Origin: Anaeromyxobacter oryzisoli
GTDB taxonomy: Bacteria; Myxococcota; Myxococcia; Myxococcales; Anaeromyxobacteraceae
Length of the DNA stretch: 64,000 nt
Direction of reading: 5' to 3'
Assembly (NCBI RefSeq): GCF_022690765.1
Contig: NZ_JALCZA010000018.1
Span: 1-64,000, forward strand
Positions 1 through 10,859 of this stretch are shown one piece after another. Position 1 is the first letter of the stretch, and each line of letters opens with the position of its first letter. The notes beneath the pieces were generated by a model. That model was not told the origin of the DNA. It saw only the letters and a program-made list of their open reading frames with translations, and ran no database searches. The position numbers and the translations under genes were made by a program.

Positions 1-317
1 GCGTCGCCGACCGGCTGGTCCTCCTCGGCGACGCGGCCGGCTACGTGGACGCGGTGACGGGCGAGGGGCTCTCGCTCGCCTTCGGCTGCGCCCTCGAGCT
101 CGCGGACCTGCTCCCCGCCGCGCTCGCGCGCGGCGCCTCGGCCCGCGCCCTCGCCGGCTACGAGCGCCGCTGGCGCCGGCGCTTCCTGCCGTACGCCGCG
201 TGGACCCGGCTCGTCCTGGGCCTGTCGCGCCACCCGGCCCTCCGGCGGCGCGTGCTCGCGCTCGCCGCCGCCCGGCCGCGCGCCCTCGAACGCGTCGTGG
301 CGGCGGCGGTGGGGTGA
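1..317 (+). CDS. FAD-dependent oxidoreductase, C-terminal part (5' end outside the window)
   Basis: The frame is open from the window edge (first full codon at base 3) to a TGA at 315-317. It begins with the motif LLGDAAGYVDAVTGEGLS, the C-terminal FAD-contacting GD loop typical of geranylgeranyl-reductase/halogenase-like flavoproteins (group 2 PHBH fold). The rest is a short alanine/arginine-rich helical tail. Most of the protein, including the N-terminal GxGxxG dinucleotide fold, lies upstream of the window, so the substrate cannot be named. The next gene starts 97 bp downstream on the same strand. Confidence 0.8.
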   Translation, partial: VADRLVLLGDAAGYVDAVTGEGLSLAFGCALELADLLPAALARGASARALAGYERRWRRRFLPYAAWTRLVLGLSRHPALRRRVLALAAARPRALERVVAAAVG

Positions 318-414
318 TGACGAGGCGCCGCCGCGGGGGGGCGCCCCGAGTCGAGGGCGAGCAGCGTTCGCCCCGGGCTCGACCGCTCTCCCCGCTCGTG
401 GTTCAAATGCCGCC

Positions 415-1209
415 ATGTCCCAGCTTTGGCAGTGGTACCTCCTCTCCTGGCTGACCGGCAGCCCGCTCGGCGCGCTCCTCGCCCTCGCGGTCGTCTGGTG
501 GCTCGGGGACCGGTTCACGTTCCGCGTCATGCCGGATCCGTTCCGGCTCCTCGGCCGCTGGCGCCGCATCAGCCAGCTCCGGCGGACGCTCTCGGTGAAC
601 CCGCACGACCGTCGCGCGCGGCTCGAGCTCGCGCAGCTGCTCCTCGACGTCCACCGGCCGGCCGAGGCGGCGCGGGCGCTCCGCCCGAACGTGGACGCCG
701 GCGACGAGGACGTCCACACCGCCTTCACGCTCGGCGCGGCGCTCGCGCGGAGCGGCGAGGGCGACACCGCAGAGCGGGTCCTCGCCGTCGCGCGCGACGC
801 GGCGCCGGACTTCCGGGCGGGGGAGATCGATCTCGAGCTCGGCCGGCTCCGGGTCCGCCGCGGCGACCTCGCCGGCGCGCTCGAGCCGCTCGAGCGGCTC
901 CTCGTGGCCCGGCCCGGCTCGGTCGAGGGGCGCTACTGGCTCGCCCGCGCGCTCGCCGGCCTCGGCCGGGCGGTCGACGCGCGGCGGGTCCGCGACGAGG
1001 CCTGGCGCGAGTACGCGGCGCTCCCCCGGTTCCACCGCCGCCAGGAGCGGCCGTTCGCGTGGCGCCTCCGGCCGGCGCGCCCCGCGCTCGTCCTCGCGGC
1101 CGTGCTCGTCGCCGCGCTCCTCGCCGGGCTCGTGCTCGGAGCCGCCGCGTCGCCCGCGCCGGACGCGGACCCGGACGCGGACGCATCCTCCTCGTCGATC
1201 CGCTCGTAG
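415..1209 (+). CDS. TPR-repeat membrane protein
   Basis: This 264-residue protein has an N-terminal hydrophobic segment (about residues 16-32, LGALLALAVVWWLGD), then a soluble middle of TPR-like helical pairs (about 60-200; RARLELAQLLLDVHRPAEAARAL and similar A/G/L-spaced helices), and a second membrane segment near residue 220-240 followed by an acidic Asp/Ser tail. The likely topology is two anchors flanking a TPR scaffold. No catalytic motif is visible, so the specific role is unknown. Its TAG stop codon (1207-1209) coincides with the first bases of the HNH element, so the element may have supplied or altered the C-terminus. Confidence 0.75.
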   Translation: MSQLWQWYLLSWLTGSPLGALLALAVVWWLGDRFTFRVMPDPFRLLGRWRRISQLRRTLSVNPHDRRARLELAQLLLDVHRPAEAARALRPNVDAGDEDVHTAFTLGAALARSGEGDTAERVLAVARDAAPDFRAGEIDLELGRLRVRRGDLAGALEPLERLLVARPGSVEGRYWLARALAGLGRAVDARRVRDEAWREYAALPRFHRRQERPFAWRLRPARPALVLAAVLVAALLAGLVLGAAASPAPDADPDADASSSSIRS

Positions 1210-1440
1210 CGCCTCTCGCTCGGGTCGAGCCCGTCGCGAGGCACACGATGCCGTCGCCGAGCCGGGGCACACGAACGCGGAGCAGCGCAGGCGTGCCTGG
1301 GATTCATCACGGCGCAACCTTGCAGACGAACGGCCTTGAAGGACGAGCGGTCTGGGCTCGGGAAGATGAATAGGCCGGGGCGCCGCAGTGCGTGGGGACC
1401 GTCTGCGCAAGATCGGCTCCGAAGAGACCCGTGTTTCACC
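1207..1440 (+). repeat. Left inverted repeat of HNH element copy 1
   Basis: The left arm begins in the stop codon of the preceding TPR gene. Its outer 95 bp are about 92% identical by eye to the left half of the 185-bp miniature at 56212. The inner part contains the GGCTCGGGAAG and GATCGGCTCCGAAGAG motifs that reappear inverted in the right arm and in the copy at 38.9-39.0 kb. Confidence 0.7.
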
Positions 1441-1770
1441 GATAGCGCTACGAGCCTTCGGCGGCACGGGCGGCGCTGAATCGCTGTCGAGCTGCCGCCC
1501 GTTCGCGAGGTGGCGGCTTCACGGTGAGCGCTGAGCCGCAGCACTTTCGTGGGAACCCCAGTTTCACCATTCGGCGGTTGACGCGTTTTCCGGTTGGTGA
1601 CGGTTCGCGAGCCCGGCTCGTCCGAGAAGGCCTCTCTCGCAGCGCCGCGCGGACGCCGGGCGTCGCGAGTCCGCACGGAGCCGAGGCGCGAGGGCCCGTT
1701 CCCGTTCTCGCGCCTGGCGCCGAATGCGTGCGCCTGGGGAGGCCGCGAATTCCCGTGAGACGATCCGCTC

Positions 1771-2922
1771 ATGAACGCTTACGATCTCTCCGCCCGCCTC
1801 TCCGAGCTCCTCCGCCGCGAGCACGAGTCCATGGCCGATTTCCTGATCGCGCTCGCCGACTTCGATCGCCGCCACCTCTGGCGCGACCTGGGCCACGCGA
1901 ACCTCTTCTCCTTCCTCCACCGGGACCTCGGCCTCTCGAAGGGCGCCGCGTTCTACCGGAAGACCGCCGCCGAGCTCGTGCGGCGCTGCCCCGAGGTGAT
2001 CGAGCCGCTCAGGGATGGCCGGCTCTGCTTCACCAGCGTGGTCGAGCTCGCGAAGGTCCTCACCCCGGAGAACCGCGGCGAGGTGCTGCCCCGATTCTTC
2101 CACCGCTCGAAGCGCGAAGCGCGGGAGGTCGTGGCGGAGCTGAAGCCGGTCGAGTCTCCGCCGCGCCGCGAGGTCGTCACGGCGGTGCGCGGTCCGGCTC
2201 CTTCGACGGCGGCGGCCGTGGTGGAGCTTCCGGTCGCGGCGACCGACACGACCATGCCGGCGAAGCCGCCCGAGTCCGCCGCGCCGTGCGGTTGGCCAGC
2301 AGAACACCTCGATGCCAACTCTCCGCGCCCTGCGGCGCACGCCCCATCTTCCCGCGAGGTCCGCGGCGAATCGGTCGAGCCGCTCAGCGCCGACCTCCGG
2401 CGGCTTCACTTCAACGTCTCCCGCCGCTTCCTCGAGAAGCTCGACGCCGCGCGGGATGCGCTCTCCCATTCGCATCCCGGCGCCGGCACCGAGGAGATCC
2501 TGGAGGCCGGCCTCGATCTCCTCCTCGCCCGGAGCGCCAAGCGGAAGGGGCTCGTGCAGAAGCCGCTCGCGGAGCGCCGGCCCTCGCAGCCGGATCACAT
2601 ACCTGCCGCGGTGAAGCGCGCCGTCTGGATTCGCGACGGCGGCCGCTGCCAGTACCCCCTCGACTCCGGCGGCATCTGCGGCTCGACCTACCAGCTCGAG
2701 TTCGATCACCGCAAAGCCCAGGCCCTCGGCGGTCGGCCGACGATCAAGAACATTCGCCTCCTTTGCCGGGCTCACAACCAGCGCGCCGCTCGGGAGGTCT
2801 TCGGGGACGCCTTGATGGACCGCTATACGCGCCGGTCGAACGGCGAGATCTTCGACCCCGCATCCGTCGAGCCACCGGGAACGCAGCCGCCGCGCGCAGC
2901 GAAGAAGAAGCGCTCCGGGTGA
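1771..2922 (+). CDS. HNH endonuclease carried by the repeat-bounded element
   Basis: This 383-residue protein has an N-terminal helical region (about 1-120, with HANLFSFLHRDLGLSKGAA) that resembles the DUF222-like part of 13E12-type repeat proteins, a low-complexity Pro/Ala linker (about 125-200), a helical segment (200-270), and a C-terminal HNH nuclease domain (about 285-345). The nuclease signature is visible: RDGGRCQYP with a second cysteine in GGICGS, then LEFDHRKAQALGG, then NIRLLCRAHN, giving the His-Asn-His pattern. It ends in a basic AAKKKRSG tail. ATG at 1771 is the only good start. It is the sole gene of the element. HNH domains of this class nick or cut DNA, and whether this one moves the element or targets something else is unknown. 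Confidence 0.85.
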   Translation: MNAYDLSARLSELLRREHESMADFLIALADFDRRHLWRDLGHANLFSFLHRDLGLSKGAAFYRKTAAELVRRCPEVIEPLRDGRLCFTSVVELAKVLTPENRGEVLPRFFHRSKREAREVVAELKPVESPPRREVVTAVRGPAPSTAAAVVELPVAATDTTMPAKPPESAAPCGWPAEHLDANSPRPAAHAPSSREVRGESVEPLSADLRRLHFNVSRRFLEKLDAARDALSHSHPGAGTEEILEAGLDLLLARSAKRKGLVQKPLAERRPSQPDHIPAAVKRAVWIRDGGRCQYPLDSGGICGSTYQLEFDHRKAQALGGRPTIKNIRLLCRAHNQRAAREVFGDALMDRYTRRSNGEIFDPASVEPPGTQPPRAAKKKRSG

Positions 2923-3043
2923 GCGGATGGCGGCCCGGCTCTGGGGCGACGGTGACGGGGGCGACGTGCGTGCATCGTGCCTGCTCAGCTCCCCCCTGCG
3001 ACCGGCGGTCAACTAGCCGTGGCGAGCGGCTCATCATGCCTTT

Positions 3044-3316
3044 GCAGCGCGGGCTTCTTCGGGGCCGATCTCGTCACTCCGGTTCCCGCCCACGGGCGGC
3101 GCCCCGGCCTCCACCTCCTTCCCGAGCCAACCCCACGCTCGCCGTGCAGGCGCGCTCGTACCCGCGGCCCCGGGCGCGAAACGCCTCGCGGAGCGGAGGC
3201 TGGGCCGGGACCATGTGATGAACGGAAGGCATGTCGAGCAGAGGACGGAGGAGTCTGCCCGGCGCAGGCAGGCAGCGTGCGCCGCAGCGGGGTTCAGCCC
3301 AATCGAGCGGCGCTGT
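3044..3316 (-). repeat. Right inverted repeat of HNH element copy 1
   Basis: Read on the minus strand from 3316 inward, this arm mirrors the left arm: AGCGCC, CTCG, TTCATCAC, GGCTCGGGAAG, GGCCGGGGCGCCGC and GATCGGCCCCGAAGA occur in the same order. The outer 90 bp are about 93% identical by eye to the right half of the miniature at 56212-56396. The inner part is nearly identical to the downstream flank of the second copy (37.9-38.05 kb). Confidence 0.7.
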
Positions 3317-3330
3317 AAGATGCGCGCGCC

Positions 3331-5214
3331 TTGATCGACGCAGCCGCATCCCCGGACCGCTCGCCGCCGCGCCTCGCCTGGGCCGCCCGCGCCCTCGACC
3401 TCCTCGCCGCCCGCCCGCGCCTGGCGGTGGTGATCGCGGCGGTGCTCCCCTTCCTGCTCACGCTGGACGACCCGCCGGTCCTCCACGACGGCTGGGTCGC
3501 GCTCGACGACCCGCTCACCCATTCGCTCCGCGCCGCCGGCCGGATCTTCCACGAGCTCTCCGGGTACGCCGGCGATCCGTCGGTGCGCGGCCCCTACCGC
3601 CCGCTCACCACCCTCACCTACGCCCTCGGCTGGGCCGTCCACGGTCGGTGGACGCCCGGCTACCACGCCGTGAACCTCGCGCTGCACGCGGCGGCGAGCC
3701 TGCTCGTCCTCGCCCTCGCGCGCCGGCTCGCCCGCGCCGCGGCCTCGGCGCGGGCCGAGCGGATCGCGGTCCTGGCCGCGCTCCTCTTCGCGCTCCACCC
3801 CGCCCACGTCGAGGCCGTCGCGACGATCTTCGGCCGGTCCGGGCCGCTCGCGGCCTGCTTCGCGATCGGCGCGCTGCTCCTGGCGCTGCGCTGGCGCGAG
3901 GCGCGCCTCGCCCTCCCCGCCGCGGTGGGCGTGCTCGTCCCCGGCGTCCTCTCCGACGAGGTCGCGCTCCTCACCCCCGCGCTGTTCGGCCTCGTGGCGA
4001 TCGCCGTCCCGGGCGCCGCCGGGCTCGCGGCGCGCCCCGGGCTGCGCGGCGACGCCCAGCGGCGCGCGCTCCGCGAGGCCGCCCTGGTCGGCGCCGTCCT
4101 CTGCCTCGCGGTGATCCCGTATCTCGTCGGGCGCCACGCGGCCGCCCTCGCCCCCGCGTCGGCCGCCCGCTGGTTCCCGGTCGGGACCCCCGCCGCGCAC
4201 GTCGCGCTCACCATGAGCCGCGTCCTGGGCGAGTATCTGCGAATCCTCGCGTTCCCGTCGTTCCTCGGCGGCGACTACGCGTACGCGGCGCGGATCGGGA
4301 CGCTCACCGCGCCCAACCCCGGGTTCTCGGCGGCCACGCTCGCCTGGGTCTTCACCTTCGCCGGCGCCGTCGCGCTCCTCGTCCGCCGGCGCGCGCCGCT
4401 CGTCGCCCTCGGGCTGCTCTGGACCTTCGTCGCGCTCCTGCCGGCGATGCACCTCGTCCCGATCGGCGTCCTCCTCGCCGAGCGCCTCCTCTACCTCCCC
4501 TCGGTCGGCTTCTGCCTCGCCGCCGGCGCCGCCCTCGCGGCGCTCGGCCCGGCGCCGTCCGCCCCCGTCGTGGACGGCGACGAGGAGAGCCCGCTCGCGT
4601 GGGCGCAGGCGCGTCGGCCGGCCGTCGCCGCCGCGATCGCGCTCGGAGCGCTCGCGCTGCTCGCCGGCCGGTCCTTCGCCCGGGCGCTCGACTGGCGCTC
4701 GAGCCTCGCCTTCTGGGAGTCGGAGCTCGCGAAGGCGCCCGCGGAGCCGGTGGTGAACGACAACGTCGCGGTCGAGTACGTCGCGCGCGGCGACCACGCG
4801 CGGGCGGTGGAGCGGCTCAAGGTCGCCCTCGCGGTCCAGCCGGACTACTGGCGCGCCCACGTGGACCTCGGCGTCGCGTACCAGGGGCTCGCGGATCCCG
4901 AGCGCGCCCGGGCCGAGTACCTGGCGGCCGCCCAGCTCGCGCCGTCGGCGACGGACCCGCTCTACCACCTCGCGCTTCTCTTCAGGGACCAGGACCAGCT
5001 CGGCGCGGCCCTCGCGGTGATCCGGGACGCGCGCCGGCTGGGCCCGGAGGAGGCCCGGCTCGCGCGCCTCGAGGGGGACCTGCTGCTCCGCCTCGGCGAG
5101 ATCGCGGGGGGGCGGGCGGCGCTCACCCGGGCCCTGGCGCTCGATCCCGCCGACGACGAGGCGAAGGCGCTGCTCGCCGCCGCGCCCCGCCAGGCAGGGA
5201 CCGCCGCTCCGTGA
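3331..5214 (+). CDS. TMTC-like polytopic membrane protein with C-terminal TPR repeats
   Basis: This 627-residue protein starts with many hydrophobic segments (first about 30-45, then repeated through about 400 and one near 425-440). Its soluble C-terminus (about 460-620) contains four or so TPR units ([31 protein letters not shown] and following). The order of luminal loops and the [19 protein letters not shown] and GRSGPLAA signatures match the TMTC/DUF1736 family of GT-C-fold mannosyltransferase-like proteins, so a glycosyl transfer or cell-envelope role is likely. The acceptor is unknown. The only plausible start is TTG at 3331, because a TAA closes the frame at 3316-3318. The end of the HNH element lies 14 bp upstream, so its native promoter and leader may have been displaced. 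Confidence 0.75.
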   Translation: MIDAAASPDRSPPRLAWAARALDLLAARPRLAVVIAAVLPFLLTLDDPPVLHDGWVALDDPLTHSLRAAGRIFHELSGYAGDPSVRGPYRPLTTLTYALGWAVHGRWTPGYHAVNLALHAAASLLVLALARRLARAAASARAERIAVLAALLFALHPAHVEAVATIFGRSGPLAACFAIGALLLALRWREARLALPAAVGVLVPGVLSDEVALLTPALFGLVAIAVPGAAGLAARPGLRGDAQRRALREAALVGAVLCLAVIPYLVGRHAAALAPASAARWFPVGTPAAHVALTMSRVLGEYLRILAFPSFLGGDYAYAARIGTLTAPNPGFSAATLAWVFTFAGAVALLVRRRAPLVALGLLWTFVALLPAMHLVPIGVLLAERLLYLPSVGFCLAAGAALAALGPAPSAPVVDGDEESPLAWAQARRPAVAAAIALGALALLAGRSFARALDWRSSLAFWESELAKAPAEPVVNDNVAVEYVARGDHARAVERLKVALAVQPDYWRAHVDLGVAYQGLADPERARAEYLAAAQLAPSATDPLYHLALLFRDQDQLGAALAVIRDARRLGPEEARLARLEGDLLLRLGEIAGGRAALTRALALDPADDEAKALLAAAPRQAGTAAP

Positions 5215-5407
5215 AGGGCGGCGCACGACCTTCCGCTCCGCGCCCCGTCGAGCGGAGGCCCCCGGCGCGGTGACGCGGTGCGGCACGGATCGGGAGCGCC
5301 GCGCCCGGCCGGGCACGGAGCGTCGCCGCCGGTGCGGCAATCCCGGAGATCCCGCGCGCTTCGCGGCGGGAGCCGGGATAGGATCCCCGCCGAAAAGGAG
5401 ATCTTCC

Positions 5408-6406
5408 ATGCGTTGCACCGTCCTCGGCGCCGGGTCGTGGGGAACCGCGCTCGCGTCGCTCCTCGCCGGCAAGGGCTACACCGTCACCTCCTGGGACAAG
5501 GACCAGGCCGTCCTCGACGACATCGCGCGGAACCACCGCAACGAGCGATACCTGCCGGGCATCACGCTGCCCGCGACACTCCACGCGACCCCGGATCCGG
5601 TGAAGGCGCTCGAGGGCGCCGAGCTCGTCGTCGTCGCGGTGCCGTCGCACGCGGTGCGCCCGGTGATCATCGAGGCGAAGCGGCGGATCCACGCCGGGAC
5701 GCCGGTGGTGTGCGTGGCGAAGGGGATCGAGCTCGACACGCTCATGACCATGAGCGAGGTGCTCGAGGACGTCCTGCCGGTCCCGCTCCACCCCTACGTC
5801 GCGGTCCTCTCCGGCCCGTCGTTCGCGAAGGAGGTCGCGAAGGGGCTGCCCACCGCGGTCACCGTCGCGGCGCGCTGGGAGCGGATCGCGAAGCACGTCC
5901 AGGACGCGTTCCACACCGCGTCCTTCCGCCCCTACACCTCGAGCGACGTCATGGGCGTGGAGATCGGCGGCTGCGTGAAGAACGTCGTCGCCATCGCCGC
6001 CGGCATCTCGGACGGCTTCGGCTTCGGCGCGAACTCCCTCGCCGCGCTCATCACCCGCGGCCTCGCCGAGATCAGCCGGCTCGCGGTGCGCAAGGGCGCG
6101 AACCCGCTCACCCTCTCCGGCCTCGCCGGCCTCGGCGACCTCGTCCTCACCTGCTCCTCCGATCTCTCGCGCAACCGGACCGTCGGCCGCGGCCTGGCGC
6201 AGGGCAAGACGGCCGACGAGATCCAGCGCGAGCTCGGGCAGGTGGCGGAGGGCGTCCGGAACGCGAAGAGCGTCCGCGATCTCGCCCGCCGGCTCGGGGT
6301 CGAGATGCCGATCACCGACGCGGTGTACCGGGTGCTCTACGAGAACGTGTCGCCGCGCGAGGCGGTCACCCAGCTCATGATGCGGGAGACCAAGCCGGAG
6401 CTGTGA
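5408..6406 (+). CDS. gpsA: NAD(P)H-dependent glycerol-3-phosphate dehydrogenase
   Basis: The enzyme reduces dihydroxyacetone phosphate to sn-glycerol 3-phosphate, the backbone for phospholipid synthesis, in the cytoplasm. The 332-residue protein has the N-terminal dinucleotide fold [18 protein letters not shown], the conserved GPSFAKEV segment, the catalytic-lysine region [17 protein letters not shown], and [11 protein letters not shown] with [10 protein letters not shown]. The length is normal for the family. ATG at 5408 is preceded by AAGGAG at 5395-5400, a clear ribosome-binding site that rules out longer upstream starts. It reads in the same direction as the peptidase that follows about 110 bp later. 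Confidence 0.95.
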   Translation: MRCTVLGAGSWGTALASLLAGKGYTVTSWDKDQAVLDDIARNHRNERYLPGITLPATLHATPDPVKALEGAELVVVAVPSHAVRPVIIEAKRRIHAGTPVVCVAKGIELDTLMTMSEVLEDVLPVPLHPYVAVLSGPSFAKEVAKGLPTAVTVAARWERIAKHVQDAFHTASFRPYTSSDVMGVEIGGCVKNVVAIAAGISDGFGFGANSLAALITRGLAEISRLAVRKGANPLTLSGLAGLGDLVLTCSSDLSRNRTVGRGLAQGKTADEIQRELGQVAEGVRNAKSVRDLARRLGVEMPITDAVYRVLYENVSPREAVTQLMMRETKPEL

Positions 6407-6515
6407 TGGCCACGAGGCCGGCCCGTCCGCCTCGCCTCCGCCCCGGCGCCCCGTGACCCGCCGCGTGCAAGCGCCCCGGCCGCGGGGTAGAGACAGGGCT
6501 CATCCAGGAGCCCGA

Positions 6516-8462
<1,947 letters not shown>

Positions 8463-8834
8463 ACGAGGGTTCGCGATTCGCGAACACCTTCGGTGTCGCG
8501 CCTCGCGCCCTCGTTTAGTCATGTTACACGGGGGCTGCGCCCCCGCCCCGTCGAGCGAAGCTCGCCTGGGCCCCACCCCTGGCTACGCGGGGCCCACGCG
8601 CGCTGTCGCGCGCTGTCCCGCGGGGAGGGGCGCTGCCCCTCCCCACCTGCGGTGGGGCCCCTCCCTGCTGACCGTCTCGAATCATGACCGGCCGTTTAGC
8701 TAGCGCCCGCCCGCCCGGCGTCGGACGTGCGGCCGCCCGGCGGCCGGCGCCCGCGGCGGCGCTCGTCGTCAGGGCGCCGCGGGCTCACGATCCGGGCTGT
8801 GGCCGGGCGCCACGCCGGCGGTAACAACTCTGCC
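8463..8834. repeat. Palindrome-rich intergenic spacer
   Basis: This 372-bp stretch has no convincing gene. It contains a chain of short perfect or near-perfect inverted repeats: CGGGGGCTGCGCCCCCG near 8529-8545, a CGAGC/GCTCG hairpin near 8551-8564, GGGCCCC/GGGGCCC arms, a GCGCGC pair near 8608-8625, and GGGAGGGG/CCCCTCCC near 8634-8653. The succession resembles a REP-type or remnant element, or a multi-hairpin transcription terminator after the peptidase gene. Confidence 0.5.
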
Positions 8835-9776
8835 ATGGCCGCGCCCGATCCCGAGCTCCGCGTGGTGCGCACGTCCGTCCCGCACGAGGGCGAGGCGGTG
8901 CGGGCCGAGGCGCCCCGCCGCCGGATCCGCGAGCTCGAGGCGATGGTCGCCGACGTCGTCGTCGAGACGCCGGACACGACCACCCTCGTCCTCTTCACCG
9001 GGAATGACCGGCTCGAGTACCAGCCCGGCCACTTCTGCACGATCGACCCGCACCAGTTCGAGCCCCTCGAGCGGTGGGTCCAGTACCTCGAGGACCTGAA
9101 GGGGAAGGCGGAGGCGCCGCGCGCGTACTCGCTCGCGTCCGCGCCGCACGAGCGCCACCTCGCCATCACCGTGAAGGAGGAGCGGTACCAGCGCGGCGTG
9201 ACCCGGTACCCGCCCCTCCTCTCGCCGCTGCTGGCGAAGCGGACCGGGCGGGGGAGCCGGCTCGTGCTCACCGGCTTCACCGGCCCGTACGTCCTGCCGC
9301 CGGACGTCGAGGCCCGGACCGATCACCTCCTGCACCTCGTGGCCGGCTCGGGGGTGGTGCCGAACTGGTCCATCCTGAAGCACGCGCTCCGCGAGCACCC
9401 GCGGCTCCGGCACACCTTCGTCTACTCGAACAGGACCTGGGGCGACGTCATCTACCGCGACGCCCTCGCCGCCCTCGCGGCGGCGCACCCGCGCCAGCTC
9501 CGCGTGCTGCACACGCTCACCCGCGAGGCCGAGCCGGAGCGCCACGGGCCGGACGTGCGCGCCGGCCGGATCTCCGCGGAGCTCCTCCGGCCGCTCGTGC
9601 CGGATCCCCGCGCGGTGCTCGTGTACGCCTGCGGCCCGGCCATCGGCCCCTTCGAGCGGCAGGCCGCGCGCGAGCGGGGCGAAATCCCCGGGCCGCGCTT
9701 CCTCGAGGCGGCCCTCGCGGCGCTCCAGGAGATCGGGGTGCCGAGGGATCGGGTGAAGCGCGAGTCCTACGGGTAG
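8835..9776 (+). CDS. Ferredoxin-NADP reductase-like FAD/NAD(P) oxidoreductase
   Basis: This 313-residue flavoprotein has the FAD motif RAYSLASAP (about residue 95), a CTIDP beta-barrel segment before it, the NAD(P)-binding GSGVVPNWSILKH and the C-terminal YACGPAI cysteine-glycine motif. These belong to the FNR superfamily, which moves electrons between NAD(P)H and a one-electron carrier. No 2Fe-2S domain is fused, so a separate ferredoxin or oxygenase partner is expected but is not encoded nearby. ATG at 8835 is preferred. Upstream in-frame residues are arginine-rich and continue the repeat spacer. The natural partner is not identifiable from context. Confidence 0.8.
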   Translation: MAAPDPELRVVRTSVPHEGEAVRAEAPRRRIRELEAMVADVVVETPDTTTLVLFTGNDRLEYQPGHFCTIDPHQFEPLERWVQYLEDLKGKAEAPRAYSLASAPHERHLAITVKEERYQRGVTRYPPLLSPLLAKRTGRGSRLVLTGFTGPYVLPPDVEARTDHLLHLVAGSGVVPNWSILKHALREHPRLRHTFVYSNRTWGDVIYRDALAALAAAHPRQLRVLHTLTREAEPERHGPDVRAGRISAELLRPLVPDPRAVLVYACGPAIGPFERQAARERGEIPGPRFLEAALAALQEIGVPRDRVKRESYG

Positions 9777-9815
9777 GGGGCGGGGGTCAGCGGGAGAGCG
9801 GCGAGCCGATGAAGT

Positions 9816-10000
9816 CCCCCGTACCCGTACCCGTACCCGTACCCGTGACCGTGTGCCCGTGACCGATCCCCGTGCCCGCCTCCCGCTTCCCGTATCCCCT
9901 GGCCCGGCGATCCGACGCGAGAGATCGGGCCATGGGCCACGGGAGCCGGGTCGCGGCGAACGGAGGGTCGGTGACGGGAACGGGCACGGAACACGGAAGT
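9816..10000. repeat. Dispersed CCCGTACCC-type repeat, copy 1
   Basis: Tandem CCCGTA hexamers (9820-9845) grade into CCCGTGACC, CCCGTGCCCGCCTCCCG and CTGGCCCGG. They are then followed by the reverse-complement flavour (GGGCCATGGGCCACGGGAG near 9930-9950 and GACGGGAACGGGCACGG near 9975-9990), so the block can fold back on itself. Related blocks lie at 15650-15730 and 57390-57560. Confidence 0.6.
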
Positions 10001-10059
10001 GACCGAAGCGCGAACAGCCTGCACCTGTTTCACGTCCGAACCCTGTTACCCTTTCCCTC

Positions 10060-10857
10060 GTGCGCCGGACCCTGAAGGCCCTCCCCACCCTGCTCGAGGT
10101 CGGCTTCGCCGAGGCGGTCGCCTACCGGGCCGAGTTCCTGGTCTGGCTCCTCTCGACCAACATGCCGCTCGTCATGCTGGCGCTCTGGACGGCGGTGGCC
10201 CGCGACGCGCCGGTGGGGCGCTTCGGACAGCGTGACTTCGTCGCCTACTTCCTCGCGGCGCTGGTGGTCCGGATGATGACCGGGGCGTGGGTGATCTGGG
10301 AGCTGAACTTCGAGATCCGGGAGGGGACGCTCGCGCTCAGGCTGCTCCGCCCGATCCACCCGCTGGTCGCCTACGCCGCCGAGAACCTGGCGGCGCTGCC
10401 GCTGCGCGCCCTCGTCACGCTCCCGGTCGCGGTGGGGGCGCTCCTCGTGGTCGGCCGCGAGCGCGTCACCCACGACCCGCTGCTCCTCGCGCTGTTCCCG
10501 GTGACCGTCGCGGGCGCGTGGCTCATCACCTTCCTCGCCATGGCGATCATAGGCTCGCTGGCGTTCCGCCTGGAGCAGGCCGGCTCGGTGTTCGAGGTCT
10601 GGCTCGGGCTCTTCGGCGTCTTCTCCGGGTACCTCGTGCCGCTCGAGCTGTTCCCGCGCTGGGTCGAGACGCTCGCCCGCGCGCTGCCGTTCCGCTACAT
10701 GCTCGCGTTCCCGGTCGAGCTGGTGATCGGGATGACGCCACGGGCGCGCGCCCTCGCGGAGCTCGGGATCCAGTGGGGGTTCGTCGCGCTCCTCGGGCTC
10801 GGCGCGAGCGCCGCCTGGCGGCTCGGGCTGCGCCGCTTCTCGGCGGTGGGAGGGTAG
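10060..10857 (+). CDS. ABC-2 type transporter permease (DUF990-like), subunit 1
   Basis: This 265-residue integral membrane protein has six hydrophobic segments. They include WLLSTNMPLVMLALWTAVA, the FVAYFLAALVVRMM region, VTVAGAWLITFLAMAIIG and FGVFSGYLVPLELFP. The reentrant VPLELFP motif and overall size match the ABC-2/DUF990 permeases that pair as heterodimers. It starts at GTG 10060. The second permease starts 2 bp after its stop, so the two are translationally coupled. A matching ATPase is not adjacent. The best candidate is the minus-strand gene at 15734-16732. Confidence 0.85.
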   Translation: MRRTLKALPTLLEVGFAEAVAYRAEFLVWLLSTNMPLVMLALWTAVARDAPVGRFGQRDFVAYFLAALVVRMMTGAWVIWELNFEIREGTLALRLLRPIHPLVAYAAENLAALPLRALVTLPVAVGALLVVGRERVTHDPLLLALFPVTVAGAWLITFLAMAIIGSLAFRLEQAGSVFEVWLGLFGVFSGYLVPLELFPRWVETLARALPFRYMLAFPVELVIGMTPRARALAELGIQWGFVALLGLGASAAWRLGLRRFSAVGG

Positions 10858-10859
10858 GG

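Larger units (their letters stand above)
1207..3316 (+). mobile_element. HNH-endonuclease element, complete copy with long imperfect inverted-repeat ends
   Basis: This 2110-bp unit carries one gene (the HNH nuclease at 1771-2922). The left end starts TAGCGCC at 1207. The right end read in reverse starts ACAGCGCC at 3316. The two ends align as imperfect inverted repeats, outermost AGCGCC-CTCG, then a shared TTCATCAC at about 100-110 bp in, then GGCTCGGGAAG, GGCCGGGGCGCCGC and GATCGGC-CCGAAGA further in. The inverted similarity therefore spans about 1207-1440 against 3044-3316. The same ends recur at 37697-39170 and 56212-56396 in this window. No transposase or obvious target-site duplication is visible. 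Calling it mobile is an inference from copy number and end structure. Confidence 0.7.

Noticed and set aside
2977-3318. Short open frames in the right end of the HNH element (both strands)
   Set aside because: Their products change with each copy and carry no motif. They are translations of the inverted-repeat DNA.
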